Assembly: GCA_021029095.1 (NCBI GenBank)
Contig: JAJOHG010000132.1
Span: 1 to 64,000, forward strand
DNA length: 64,000 nucleotides
Direction of reading: 5' to 3'
DNA from: Phellopilus nigrolimitatus
Taxonomy: Eukaryota; Basidiomycota; Agaricomycetes; Hymenochaetales; Hymenochaetaceae
Position 1 is the first letter of the stretch. The number at the start of each line of letters is the position of its first letter. Both the position numbers and the translations under genes were made by a program. Below the pieces are notes generated by a model that did no database searches, had not been told where the DNA came from, and saw only the letters and a list, made by a program, of their open reading frames with translations. Below, in pieces: positions 1-10,628 of the stretch.

Positions 1-45
<45 letters not shown>

Positions 46-57
46 TTTTTTTTTTTC
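1..57. repeat. Poly-C/poly-T run at contig edge
   Basis: The window opens with 45 C followed by 12 T. A pure C run of this length at the very first base is more typical of a contig end or sequencing artefact than of a fungal telomere (TTAGGG-type repeats are not present). Confidence 0.8.
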
Positions 58-1300
58 TCCCTCCTCACATTTCCCATATCGAATCGGCTGACACCTACCT
101 TTTCCGTCTCCGGGACAAAATGCAGAGCTCCCTCCAGAGCCCCTCGAAAAAGAAGGACTCATCCTGCTCGCCATCGTCGCGTCGCGTGGATCCCCTACGG
201 TCTCCTCATGCTCGCGATAGAGTTGGAGTTTTTCGACGCACTCGGGCATGTGCATGCCGGGCCGGTTAACCATACCAAGGATTATATGGCTTATGTGGGC
301 TTGATGTGACGAGGTTTTATTGATTGTGTTTGGTGTAGTCGGAGTTCGAACATTTTTCGTAGTGATATATACAGCATTATGCACGTTTACTACGGTTGCA
401 CGATATACTTGGAAATTCTTTTGTTGTTTTCGACAGCGCCACGAAGATGAAAATCCAATACTATGGCTGGTACAGGGGATGTACCAGTTGTTAGCTCGGG
501 GATATGGCGGCTGGCAATATGGCTGCGGCTGGGCCGGCTGCAGCCTCCGGTCGCTAGAGAGATTCCCGTCAACGGCGCGACAGATGAAATCGCGGCGACG
601 TAGGTACGGAACCGGTGCAACCTGAGATATTCACGCCAGCGGCGCGCCGGACGCGGGTGCGGTCGTGAACGACGTGAGCCCAGGTGCTGGTGCGGGCGCG
701 ACGGTACGAAGTTGGGAGCAGATCATACGGGGGGAGTCTATGGTGCTGGAGTGGGAGCAAGGCCCGGCGTGATTATATGAGCAGACACAGATGCCATGGA
801 ACCGAAGCGGCTCTCTAAACCTCGTCCTTTTTTGATATTTGTACCATCTCCCACCCAAATTCAGATTCCCCCTCCTTTATTATGTCCTTTTCTACATATG
901 GCCGGCTTGTAAATATAAAGTACCGTTTATCAAAGATTTCCGGGGCCTAACGTTGTACTTTTGATTCCATGGGCTTTTTTTTGTTTTTGTATGGATTGAA
1001 TTATTCGTCTTTACCTCGACCGTGCAATTGATCATGTTGTGTTTTCTGAAGCTATGTATTGCAGACTCGGAGCTACGTTTAGACAGGAGTTCAAGTACGT
1101 TCTTGATTTCCAAGAAATTGGACTACCGATACATCTTGTCCTTCGTTCATTCTATAAAATTGCCATTGTCTCTTCTTCCCTTCCATAAATACGCATCCAC
1201 CGCTCTCAGTATGTAAACCAAGCACATCAAAAGCAAACTCGGTAGCCCGTTACTCCATAAGTAATGAACACTCTACATACTAAACCATTGTGCATGCTAG
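58..1300. other. No gene recognised
   Basis: Only short open frames without family resemblance, codon bias or convincing splice pattern. I see no transposon ends here. Confidence 0.5.
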
Positions 1301-1315
1301 TACATGTACATAGTG

Positions 1316-2060
1316 TGCAAGACTCGGCAGTCGAGCAGAGCACGGTCCAAGCGGCCAAAGCGCAGAAAAGGCATGGTGGCGGGCCGCATGCGGAAACAAG
1401 CTGTAAAAACAAATGCAAAGCAAAAAAACTGAGAATGCGGGGAGAAAGCAAAGCTATGACGGATTAGCGATGCAAATGAAGGGGCCCACAATGCATAGAT
1501 GGCCCGGCTTCATGTACGCAGGAGCACCCGGAAGGGTAAGTACAAAGCTGCGGCAGATCGGCACTTCGAAGCTACTTTCCTCTTTGCATGTCGATAGCGT
1601 GCAAAGTCGAGAACAGAGCCAGGCCTAACTAACTAACTAATCCTACGGCGAGCCGCCTCGTGCACGCATGGGAAACAGGCTGAGAAAGAAGAACAAAAAA
1701 GCAAAAAGCAAAATTCAATGCAAGGAAAATAGACAAGACCACGACGTATTGCTATGCAAAATGGGGTGCGCATAACAGCGGCCCGACCAGGAGGGCCTAA
1801 AAGGGAGAATACAAAACACGTCCGGCCATGCAAAGAAGGAGCTAAGGAGCAGAAGTAAAGGCAAAAATTGCGAGGGGAACAAAGCAAACATAGACGGACT
1901 GCCTATATGCCGAGGCGGGCGCGCAATGGCCTGGCCGGTAGATGCACCCGAAAGAGTAAGTGCGAGGTAAAGTACCATAACGGGTGGCACGGCATGCCAC
2001 TTCAAAGCTGCTCCCGCATTGCAGGCTATGGACTAGCGCGCAAACATGATTGCTCGATGC
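1316..2060 (+). repeat. Two diverged copies of an upstream repeat
   Basis: Two stretches (about 1316-1630 and 1640-2060) share the order of blocks: a gcaaa-rich part, a ggcc-ggc-cgg block, 'acccg(g)aa(a)g(a/g)gtaagt', and 'cacttc(g/a)aagct'. They lie directly upstream of the TATA box of the gene at 2217. Part of the block, 'gcgcaaacatgattgct' at about 2036, recurs at about 36506 upstream of the gene at 36669, so it is probably a promoter-associated repeat. Confidence 0.5.
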
Positions 2061-2091
2061 GGCGCAGAATGCAAAAACTGAGGTCGCGAGC

Positions 2092-2098
2092 GGTATAA
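2092..2098 (+). promoter_or_regulatory. TATA box for the gene at 2217
   Basis: GGTATAAAAGCG sits about 120 bases upstream of the ATG at 2217 and is followed by a pyrimidine-rich leader. The upstream block resembles that of the gene at 36669, which also has TATAAAAA. Confidence 0.6.
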
Positions 2099-2216
2099 AA
2101 GCGAGGGCGCCCCAGGTGTTTGTCGTTACCATTCGTCTCAGCTCGACTACACTCCTATCGTCGCACGCCACATAAGAAGACAGGAACTCATCCCCCAACC
2201 CACAAAGAGAGTACAA

Positions 2217-2555
2217 ATGTCCTCGTCCAGCCAGCGCCCCAAGGCCCCTACTGGACCTGCACCGCATTTGGAAGCCCGAACAACTTCAGCGCATTGGCCG
2301 CGAGTAAGTCATAAGCGCGCGCACACTGCCTGCGGTGAAATAGACTGACGAGCTGAATTATATCTGCAGCTGCAGCCAAGGCGGGCTGCAATTTGAGCTC
2401 GACCTGGTGGACCGGAGCAGGCAGCTGTACGTGATCCGGTTCAAGAAGGTCGGCTCTGAAGCAGTACTATCGACTGTAGAGCGAGTCCACTTCAATGACA
2501 TCTCGAAAGAAGTGGATAGAGTTATGCGTGCAGGATTGGGAAATCTTTTCAAGTA
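2217..2555 (+). CDS. Probable divergent member of the KGYNI orphan family
   Basis: A TATA box and a favourable ACAAATG start at 2217 lead to a first exon ending at a GTAAGT donor (2304). The downstream exon (about 2376-2555) reads GLQFELDL, then QLYVIRFKKVG, an amphipathic helix and a stop. This matches the pattern of the family described at 22-37 kb: intron, then G-x-x-hydrophobic-x-hydrophobic, a Y-x-[IV]-x-[FY] strand and a C-terminal helix. The frames do not join cleanly: from ATG 2217 the donor is phase 0, while the good downstream frame needs phase 2 with the CAG acceptor at 2375, or phase 1 with an AAG acceptor at 2380. So either a rare acceptor is used, another start applies, or there is a one-base indel. 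No known domain is recognised. Confidence 0.45.
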
Positions 2556-2559
2556 ATCG

Positions 2560-3540
2560 TTAGTAACTTAGAGATGTGACGTTAGAGATATGTAGTTCCC
2601 GGTAACCATGAATTGCGCTATTCTTGCGACCTGACTGTCTGCGAATCACTGAATGTCGGACTGTGTAGCACTGCGTGCCACGACTCATTTGCGCATATGA
2701 ATTTTACTATACATTTATATCTGCATTACAAGTACTCTGAAGTCAGCAAAACAGAATATTCATAAGATATGGAGAACAGAGGTGTTTTAATTGTCCGTTG
2801 GCTATAAGTCGCCGTCTCGTGCCTTCCAGCTTTCGTTGCGGTTTTCTTTCCGGCATCGATAAGGGTGTCGAGAGCGCAGGCAGGGGCGTACGGCAGTGTC
2901 GAGGGAGGGAGGTCGACACGCTCCTGAAAAATTGATAGGAGCACCGGCGGAAAAATGGACAGTCCAGCGCTCAAATTGGGCCGAGCGGGTGTAGGGACAT
3001 CTGCACGGTGCCGGGTGCGCGAGCAGCGCGATGCCAGCCAGCGCCAGAGATCATCGGAGGACGCGGCCAAGCGTCGCTCGCAGGCATGGACGTCTGTCGA
3101 TAAAAGAGGGCAATGCCTGGTTGCCAGCAGCCCGTCTGCGACGGGTCCGTACGGGTTTCTTTTTTTTTTCCGCTGCATTAGAGCAGGCGGTGCAGAAAGA
3201 GCGAGAGCGCAAGCGCGGACAGGCCCCCTACAGAGTACCACAACGCAGATGAGCTCTATCTAGGTCTGGATCGAGGAGATGCTTCGTTCTTAGGTTTTTT
3301 AGCTGGAAGACGAAGAGCTCGCGTCTCGGCAGTAACCGCGTCGTCTTCAAGTCGTGCTCACGTGCTCGTTTGGCTTGTTCGTCATCTCTTTTTCCATACG
3401 TTGGCGGGTTGACCGAGAAGTATAATTGAAGCCTAGACACCATGCATGACCTTATAGAAAACCAAATGCATTCCAGTGAGTCGTGTAATCTGCAAAAGAA
3501 GTCGAGAAATTAATGGAGGCGCTGGCTGACGGCACTCCGC
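2560..3540. other. No gene recognised
   Basis: The longest frames on both strands (minus 2726-3241, plus 2955-3263) overlap antisense to each other in a GC-rich stretch and show no family resemblance. I treat them as chance frames. Confidence 0.45.
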
Positions 3541-3546
3541 TTAGAT

Positions 3547-3990
3547 CTAAATCTCTGCGAGACACTCGAGCTGTCCCTGGAGCGCGCTCACCATGCCAGT
3601 CCTTCCCTCTCTTTCTCTCCTCCGAGCTATCGCTATCGCCTCTCCTGTAACTAGAACACAGGCACGAACATGTACTGCAGAAATTCCAAACACTGTTGAC
3701 TTCGGGCCGAACACGTCTTCCTGAACCAGTGGGCCCACGAGCTGGATATTGTCGGGTGGTAATCTGCTGAGGACGCCGTTGGAGTGCGCAAAGGGGTTCC
3801 TGCAGCCGCTCAGACGTTGAGCGAAAGCCGAATCGCTCGATGAATCATCCATGGCAGCCGCTCTTTTTACGCCGGCAGTACTTTTCAAAGCATGCATAGC
3901 CAATGCAGACAAGGACGACGCTCTGCAGCTAGGGAAGCTGTCCCAAACGTTCCTGAGCTGAATATCTAGAACCTGCTCATCGCTCTTCAC
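3547..3990 (-). pseudogene. Possible F-box-like protein fragment
   Basis: The minus-strand frame of 147 codons has an N-terminal charged part, a poly-Ser patch, and a segment NPFAHSNGVLSRLPPDNIQ followed by LVGPLVQED, reminiscent of an F-box entry (L-P-P-x-x-[IL]). No complete F-box helix set follows. Its first ~35 codons recur at 8000-8110, where the frame is broken by a stop, so this is a small dispersed family. The assignment is weak. Confidence 0.3.
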
Positions 3991-4224
3991 ACTTGCCTAT
4001 AGCTGTAAATACGATTATGTACAGCACATCAGTTTTCTCCTCGTCTCAATGCAAAGACAATGTTTGGAATAACCTTCTCTGTATGTACATTCGTGAATAT
4101 GCATAGTAACTAGCGGAGCAGGGATCGCACATGAAGATGATGGTATTTTCTGCCTCTCCCGAAACCTAGACAGAATCCCCAATGCTGGTATTTCAAACGC
4201 TTCCAAAGACCGTATTATGTGTCT

Positions 4225-4674
4225 TCACATCCTAGGCAAGTACACATCATCTGTTTTCCGCAATGCTTGAAGTGTAATGACGAATTCAGACGCTTCACTT
4301 GTCCCATAATCAAATACTCTTCCTGTATCTCCACCGATACGGAATGCCGCAAGGTATTTGCGAAGCCACTCTTTTTCTGAAGGCAGATTAGTGACAGTGA
4401 CAGTCATATAATTCAGGTTTGAAATGGTCTTCAAGATGACCTCTCTTGTCAGTAGCTTTCCATTGAGCTGGATGGCACCTCGGAAGTCCAGTGTAATAAT
4501 GTCACCTACAATGTGTTCACCTGTTTTCCATGTCTCCCCTTCAGATTCACATGGATAGATGATGCCTTCGGTATCCGTTATGACCAGTATCCCCAATTTT
4601 TTATCATCTGTGTATGTCCAGGTCCCGAAGATAACATAGACAGACCAAGGTTCAAGTGGTGTTCCAGGCGTCAT
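4225..4674 (-). CDS. Orphan protein, paralogue of the gene at 16205
   Basis: An intronless minus-strand frame of about 149 codons starts at the first true ATG (4674); 12 bases further upstream only a GTG is in frame. It shares a layout with the gene at 16205-16777: V-Y-[VA]-I-F-G near the start, GIL(V) then a D-T-(E/K)-G-I turn, a F-R-x-A-I-[QR]-L-[ND] block, a T-x-[TS] strand, then S-E-K-[EK]-W-L-x-x-Y-L. The two genes also share 5' and 3' flanks. No known domain is recognised; the alternation of predicted strands and one amphipathic helix suggests a small soluble fold. Function unknown. Confidence 0.6.
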   Translation of the reverse strand: MTPGTPLEPWSVYVIFGTWTYTDDKKLGILVITDTEGIIYPCESEGETWKTGEHIVGDIITLDFRGAIQLNGKLLTREVILKTISNLNYMTVTVTNLPSEKEWLRKYLAAFRIGGDTGRVFDYGTSEASEFVITLQALRKTDDVYLPRM

Positions 4675-4689
4675 TCTGAATATCACGAT

Positions 4690-5040
4690 ATCAGTGCTGT
4701 AACGACCGAGACTGATATGCGTCTATACAATTCACCTTATGTCTTTGTGAGTGTTTCTGTTCGGACAACTGGAAGTCATGTACGAATTTATAGCCCTTTG
4801 CTTTTACATTGCAGAATATTGCCATTGTGCGGCGAGTTAATTAATTTGCATGATAGATATCGCGGAGGGAGGGCCAAGTACTCGTTCTGGGTTCGGATAT
4901 CGTGTTTCCGACCATTGCAAAGATTTCAATGCAAAGTAAAGAAAGCGGAATGCACGGCCGTGCTACGGGATAAATAGAGTTTGCATAACTTCTCGGCAGA
5001 AGTAAACTAAGTCTGTTTGTACCAGGAGGAAAGGACACTA
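4690..5040. repeat. Upstream repeat shared with 16780-16934 and 18775-19200
   Basis: Long imperfect matches, such as 'gcgaatttatag', 'ttgcagaat(a/g)t', 'ccattgtg', 'gcgagtta' and 'tttccgaccattgca', align this region with the upstream region of the 16205 gene. In the other copy the alignment is interrupted exactly by the element at 16935-18764, so this copy approximates the empty site. Confidence 0.7.
4786..4792 (-). promoter_or_regulatory. TATA box of the 4225 orphan gene
   Basis: On the minus strand GGCTATAAATTCG lies 112 bases upstream of the ATG at 4674. The same TATAAATTC core precedes the paralogue at 16205 and the KGYNI-family genes at 22-34 kb. Confidence 0.55.
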
Positions 5041-5363
5041 GTTACAAAGACTAAGATAAGTTTTAAAGTGACTTTGCGCCAAGGAAAGAGAAAAACAAGC
5101 TTCGGTCAATATCGGTGGTCTTGTGCCTACGTCCATCTGGGCAGGTAAAAGGAAACAACCTAGACTAGCCACGGCGTATTTGCATGCTGTGTGGCGTCGA
5201 TAAGTTCAGGGCCTAGGGTTGACTTTATTGTATACTGTGGTACGATAAATAGTGCGAGAGAAAAAAGAACGAGATCGCGAGCCTAATCTGCAGCAGCAGC
5301 ACTGCTTTCAGCCCCGTCTCTCGCCCTTTTCGTCTTCCGCGCCCTACGGCATTCTTTTACCTC
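5041..5363. other. No gene recognised
   Basis: AT-rich to neutral sequence continuing from the upstream repeat of the 4225 gene. No splice-supported frame is visible. Confidence 0.4.
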
Positions 5364-5436
5364 CTGACGTGCATACGCGATCCCCACATCGACCGCGAGG
5401 CTCGCGGTCGATGTGGGGATCGCGTATGCACGTCAG
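5364..5436. repeat. Perfect 36-bp palindrome with 1-nt centre
   Basis: Bases 5364-5399 are the exact reverse complement of 5401-5436, with a single G at 5400 between them. Arms begin CTGACGTGCATACGCG and end at CCGCGAG. Arms this perfect with a 1-nt spacer are unusual in a eukaryotic genome because they extrude hairpins and are normally deleted or modified. Confidence 0.95.
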
Positions 5437-5576
5437 TAGCGCATGAATTCGTCCCCGCGGACGTCTGCCCACAGGCGCATGACATCCGGCCAGCCAGGCG
5501 CATTGAAGTAAATCGTAGCAGTGTGAGCACAGATCCCGGACCCAAGAAGTTAGCACAGAAGGGAACAAGAAGTCTA

Positions 5577-5623
5577 AAGTAAATAAAAATAAAAATAAAA
5601 TAAAAAATAAAAAATAAAAAAAG
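5577..5623. repeat. A-rich low-complexity tract
   Basis: AAAAT/AAAAAT repeats over roughly 45 bases. It gives an apparent F/L-rich frame on the minus strand that is not a gene. Confidence 0.8.
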
Positions 5624-5774
5624 ACTTGTATGGAAAACATTTGAAAGAAATATGACAAACACCACATTGCATCCTCACACAAACCCTCGAAGCACTGAGC
5701 TGCAATGGACGATGACTCCGTGCGAACAAGGTCGAGTTCGGGGTACTTACATAATACTTATGTGAGCCACTGTA

Positions 5775-6480
5775 CAGTCGAACTTCTGCTAATGCATACT
5801 CCTCGTGCTGCATAACCCCCCAAAATGCATAGACTTTGGCTTCCACCGAGTCGGTAGTTAGAAAATACCTATAAGATAATGCATAAAATTCATAATGCAT
5901 AATGCAAACCTGTATGCAGTAATTTAAATGGGGATATGCATTATGTGAGGTATCTCGCCTGCACAAAATTTGGTGCTTGACAAACACATTTTGTGTTCTC
6001 ACACATCTTCATGACAAGGCATTTCCAACTACAGAGGAAGAATGGACTGCCCAAGAAATTGTAGAGCAAGTTCGCAACATGGTGGAGGTTGAAGCCTGAA
6101 GGTGGCAATGTCAATGGGCTCGACAATGAACTGCCTGCAAATCGTTAATATCACCAGTCTGCATGCCAGTCCATAAGAGAGCTGGAGCAGCTCTGCGTGT
6201 GTTATTCTGAGCTGATGTTTCAGCAGGCTTGCGGCCATCTTCACAAGCTTAGATTGCAATACAGACCAAGCAGATGGCAAACTTGAAGCAACCGGATATC
6301 AGTCGCTTTTTCGCCACATCTTTCATTCGCATTTTGTGCTTACTTGTTTCCCTATTATACAACACCTATAGCTAGTGTTTTGATCACGTACTAATTTGTG
6401 CATTTCTCGTAGTGCATAACCTCTCGTAATGCATACAAAACCTTTCCACCGAACTCTATGCATTAGCAGAAGTTCGACTG
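5775..6480 (+). mobile_element. Pogo/Tc1-like element with 24-bp perfect TIRs
   Basis: CAGTCGAACTTCTGCTAATG... at 5775-5798 is perfectly inverted at 6457-6480, and both ends are flanked by TA (5773-5774, 6481-6482), the target duplication of the Tc1/mariner/pogo superfamily. Inside, plus-strand remnants at about 6010-6310 read HDKAFPTTEEEWTAQEIVEQ and, near the end, KQPDISRFF. Both resemble the C-terminal part of pogo/Fot1-type DDE transposases. Stops separate them and the DDE core is missing, so at 706 bp this is an internally deleted, non-autonomous copy. Confidence 0.85.
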
Positions 6481-6687
6481 TATTTTTAAGAGAGATGCCG
6501 AGCTTGCCGAAAACACTAGCCTGCGATCGTTTTTCTCGATTCTCGATTCTCGAGTCCGCCCTCTGAGTTATCACAACAATGAACCTCTGCATCTTCAGCT
6601 TAAAAGTCATTTCTATGCCGAAATCATAAGTGAGGTCGGCTATGCAATTTGATTTGCTTCTGGCTTCCTATCAAGTCGTGGGAGGCG

Positions 6688-7935
6688 ATGGATGATCGCG
6701 CTAATCGCTCCAGCTTGAACTCGTCGACGATGGCAGAATACGATGTCTACTCTGAACAGCTGTTCTCCCTTCGTAATGGGCATGCTCTCTACGAGCCTGA
6801 TCCTGCTGGTCAAGATTACGATAAAGTTCGCATTGGAGATGTAGGGTATGTCCATTATGGTGTTTTCCATCGACTGTTCAACATCTGCTATGATGCACAC
6901 GATCCGATCAACAAACTTGGGGTACCAGAGTACTTCGAGCCTATCCACCCAGACGACAGAAAAGAGTACAACAGGACTCCACTACCGCCGGGCGTGATGA
7001 GCTCTTCGAGTGTCCGACGTATAGGTGGAAAAATTGGTGCTTCTGGACCGTAAGTTCGCTCATCTAATATTCCAGTCCGTTTTATTGATCATTGATGATC
7101 CGTAGAGCTGCAGTAGAGGTAGGAGCGAATATCTCCCTCGCATGTTCCAGGAAGCAGGGAGCTGCGCTGCTCATCAGCAATCACGCGTACCGTTTCGACG
7201 AAGGACCTTCACAATCGCGACGTCGCTCTGCTCAATATTGTGCTCGTCGTCACCGGGTGCGACTTGACCGCGAGTGGGAAATGGAAGCGTTCGACGAAAG
7301 TGCGCGCGGGGCATCAGTTAGTTTTGAGGTCGGCCAGGCACCGTTTGGCTCCGGGAACTTCAAACTGTGGGAAGAATGGACCTCGAACGTCCACGTCCCG
7401 CATCGCTGCGGTCCGATTCCAACTCTTCCTCCTGCGTCTCGAGAATCATTGCTGATTACTGGCGGCTCACCGTCTTCCGGACAAGCTAAGGACAACTATA
7501 ATCAGTGCATTTTTATTCGCGGTTACAGAATCTATCGTCGTTTTTGGCGTGTTCCAAAGAAGATCAAGGGCGCTGCGGAGCCCAAGGACCTAGAGAAAGA
7601 GCCGCCGCCGCCGCCGCGTCAGACGGACAAGCGAGTGTAAACTCCGAGTACGAGCAAGCGGAATTGGAGTTGGCTGAATTGTCGTTACCACTAAAGCAAG
7701 TGAGAGATTACATCTTTCGTCAATTAAATGAAGATGCTGAGTCCGTTCTTATCTTTCGTTTAAAACAGCCAAACGTTTATGATATATTGTCTGCATATAT
7801 CTTTGAAGTAAGTGAAAGAACATTGCGCTAATCGATTTACAAGTAATCGACATCTGTTTTACAATGTACAACAAGAGTTCCGAAGCAGACATAGCGTTAA
7901 TTCATGACGATGATACTTCCCACGTTCTATCTGTA
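6688..7935 (+). pseudogene. Decayed basidiomycete orphan-family gene
   Basis: Exon 1 (6688-7049) has a GTAAGT donor; the intron ends at 7105 (CCGTAG); exon 2 continues in frame. The product reads YSEQLFSLRNGHALYEPDP, KVRIGDVGYV, LFNICYDAHDPINK, GVP-x-x-FEPI, PPGVMSSSSVRR, GAALLISN, VVTGCDLTASG, FEVGQAPFG, NQCIFIRGYRI. This is a large, functionally unknown basidiomycete family that I recognise by pattern. Two compensating frameshifts interrupt it: the VTGCD block is in another frame than the parts before and after. The family's usual C-terminus (acidic D-x-D-W-like end) appears only as a separated remnant, IALIHDDDTSHVLS, at about 7885-7930. The copy is therefore probably dead. 6730 is an alternative start (MAEYDVYSEQ). 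Confidence 0.75.
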
Positions 7936-7999
7936 AGTTGTGTTTCTATTTCTTCTAAGTGTTTTATTTAATTTATTTTAGAAAGCGCGGGACATGTAC

Positions 8000-8110
8000 A
8001 ACATGATGCAGATGAGGACGACACTCTACAGCTGGGAGATCTGTCCCCAAAATTTATCGAGCTTCATATCTCGAACCTGCTCATCGCTCCTCATACTTGC
8101 ACATCCATCA
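8000..8110 (-). repeat. Copy of the 5' end of the 3547-3990 gene
   Basis: The minus-strand frame MRSDEQVRDMKLDKFWGQ parallels MKSDEQVLDIQLRNVWDS at 3990 and then hits a stop. Matching DNA covers about 110 bases. Confidence 0.6.
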
Positions 8111-8149
8111 GGAAACTGCATTTTCAGAATAGTTGACGTATTGTCAAAC

Positions 8150-8310
8150 ACTTACATAGGAAGGTAGTTGATAGCATGTTTAGCATGTTTAGTGTGTTTA
8201 GCGCATTTAGCTATTAGGTGGATAGTGTGGTAGCGTGATTAGCTTCTATAGTTTCTATAGTTGTTTAGTGTGGTAGCGTGATTAGCCTTCTATAGTTTCT
8301 ATAGTTGTTA
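8150..8310 (+). repeat. Short tandem duplications
   Basis: 'agcatgttta' repeats near 8175, then the ~45-bp unit 'gtgtggtagcgtgattagc...tatagttgtt' occurs twice (about 8226 and 8267). No coding content; the next stretch to 8517 shows nothing recognisable. Confidence 0.7.
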
Positions 8311-8517
8311 TTAGGATGTACTCATATTTAAACTCATTGTCTAATTGTGCCCCGGACAAACCATGCATAAATTCAGTATTGGTCCGTAATCCAGCAACTC
8401 AAAGTATGATATCAATGTTCATATCGAACTTAAGTAATGAGCCTGTCTAATATACATCTTTATAGGTTGTTTTGTCAGTAAAACTGTTGACAAAAAAACT
8501 GCTTTGCCAGCTCCACT

Positions 8518-9310
8518 AGGGCTCATCACGAGTCCTTAATACCCATGGAAAACTGTGACTACTAGTAGGGCTCACCACAAGTCCACCGAGGGTTGACCCG
8601 GATCCGTTGGCAGGTCACCCACGACGAAAAATTCTATTCCCAGACCTGCCTTGACCCGGACACATACAGACATGGATTCCTGGGTCCTCAGAAACCCGCG
8701 GGTGCAGGTCAAGCAGGTCAACGGTTAGTTTACAATTTTTATAGCATTATGCAGCACTTGTTAGAAATAAATAGTAAATGATACGAAAACACTCTACAAG
8801 CTGATCCCCAGCCTCTGTGTCTTGATTCCTATCCTTCTCCTTAACTTGATGAGGTGCTCCGAGCTCGGGCTGCCCTGTGCACAAAATGAAACTTGCAGAA
8901 TGAAGCACGCAAAACGAAGTGCAAAGAACAAAGTGCGAAAAAAGAAATCGTGGGAGTTTAGGGAATGCATGGGAAAGTGCGGACAAGTCTGTCTGTTGCT
9001 TCTGTTGGCTTAGTCATAAATCAGAAATATGATCTTTTGACCCCTGCAAAATCCAAAATTCATATGAACTAGAGTTCTAAACAATTTGAACTTCACTTTA
9101 TATGACCCTAATGAATGTTCTGTATCATCACTGGCTGCCTTGAAAACCTATGAACTACCTGGGGGTATTGGAAAATCACAAATTCTCAACCCGAACCCAT
9201 GACAATCCGTTTCCCACAGATCGCCCGTTGACGGGTGATCCGTGAATATGGATCTGTAGTCCAGGTTTGGTCACAGGTTTCCACAGGTTTTAAAGTCTCA
9301 TGGTGAGCTC
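8518..9310. mobile_element. Degenerate copy of the 16935 TIR element family
   Basis: GGGCTCACCACAAGTCCAC at 8568 and its inverted counterpart AAGTCTCATGGTGAGCTC at 9293-9310 resemble the ends of the element at 16935-18764. The subterminal runs (ggttgacccgg-tccgttggc and tcccaca-atc-cccgttgac) also match. A second, oppositely oriented terminus (gggctcatcacgagtccttaataccc) lies at 8518, so two insertions are nested. The right end abuts the truncated HSP70 and replaces its natural C-terminus. Confidence 0.7.
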
Positions 9311-10195
9311 TATCTGACACGCCCAGAGTGCCACCGGCTCCAGGGAAGCTGCCTGGAGTCCCTGGGCCACCAAGGAATCTGCCCGCACCGGGGAAGCTGC
9401 CTGCGCCAGGCACTCCACCTGCACCTGCAGATTGGTAGAACTTCTGCATGATTGGGCCCGCGATTCCTTTGAGCTCCTTCTGCTTCTTCTTGTACTCCTC
9501 CTTTGACGCTTCCTGCAAGTTGTCGAGCCATGAAATCGCCTCATTCACTGCAGTCTCAAGGAGTGTCTTGTTGTCTGCGTCGAACTTGTCCTTCACCTTC
9601 TCATCCGTGATCGAATTGCACAGGTGGTACACGTAGGACTCGAGACCGTTCTTGGTAGTGATATGCAAAGCGGCTCCCTCGCCCTCAGCTATAAAGAAAA
9701 TATAGTCAGAGTTTAATATGGATGATAGAACTGAGTATTTGCTTACCCTTGAATTTCTCAGTGTTGCTGACCATACACTTGATCTCCTCCTTTGTAAGAT
9801 GACCCTTGTCGTTAGTGATCATGATGCGGTTTGACTTTCCGGTCATCTTATCCGAGGCAGACACGTTAAGGATACTGTTAGTGTTGATGTCGAAGGTGAC
9901 CTCAACCTGAGGAACACTGCGCAGGTGGGTCACCAGAAAGCTCGATCTTGCCGAGGAGGTTGTTGTCCTTCATGCGCGCATGCTCGCCCTTGAAATCCTG
10001 GATAAGGACACCGGACTGGTTGTCAGAGTATGTCGAGAAGATTTTGGACTTCATCGGGACAGTCGTGTTGCACTTAATTAGCGTGGTCATGACACCACTG
10101 GCAGTCTCAATACCGAGCGAGAGCGGTGCGACATTGAGGAGGAGATTCTGAGTCTTCTAGGAAGGTGAGGATGGCAGCCTGAACAGTGGCACCAT
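9311..10195 (-). pseudogene. 5'- and 3'-truncated cytosolic HSP70
   Basis: On the minus strand the frame pieces read [87 protein letters not shown], then after a 60-bp intron (9689-9748, GTAAGC...TTTATAG) [32 protein letters not shown] and a Gly/Pro-rich tail. These are the substrate-binding domain and lid of HSP70. The ATPase domain is absent, there are frameshifts near 10140 and 9935, and the terminal EEVD is lost where the TIR element begins at 9310. The intron shows it is a DNA-level copy, not a retrocopy. Confidence 0.9.
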
Positions 10196-10628
10196 GCAAA
10201 GTCATGTTGCGAACAAACAAATTGATGATACACTGATGATGCACATCAAATTTTAGCTAAGTCCAATTTCACACGCTCCGTCAGAGCGTTCAGACGGAAG
10301 CACCCAAAGTGTGGGAAAACACGTGACAAGTGATGACTCGCATGGAAATATGTGACAAGTGGCACATGATGTGACTCATGATGATTTTCATTGCCACGTC
10401 ACTTTGTCTTTTTCGCCACCATCATCCCCTCCCACTCTTACATTTGTTTTTCTATTTTCTTTTGCTTTATTCTTTCTAGCCCTATCTCTGCACGGCTAAG
10501 GGTGCCCAATTAGGAGCCGCTGCGCGAGTGGGGTAGTGCATGTTGAGCTATTATGCTTCCTTGTGTTTATAGTAAAGGTTTTTTTTTATGATGCAATTTT
10601 TCCCTTTGCTTCGACTCATTGCCACCAG
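10196..10628. other. No gene recognised
   Basis: Includes repeats of 'gtgacaagtg' and 'catgatg' around 10320-10390. No frame with homology. Confidence 0.4.

Noticed and set aside
1..57. Telomere
   Set aside because: Poly-C/poly-T has no TTAGGG-type repeat; more likely an artefact of the contig end.
5344..5682. Phe/Leu-rich minus-strand frames (membrane protein)
   Set aside because: They arise from the A-rich low-complexity tract and the palindrome.
8140..8310. CRISPR-like array
   Set aside because: Only two ~45-bp copies without spacers; simple tandem duplication in a eukaryotic genome.
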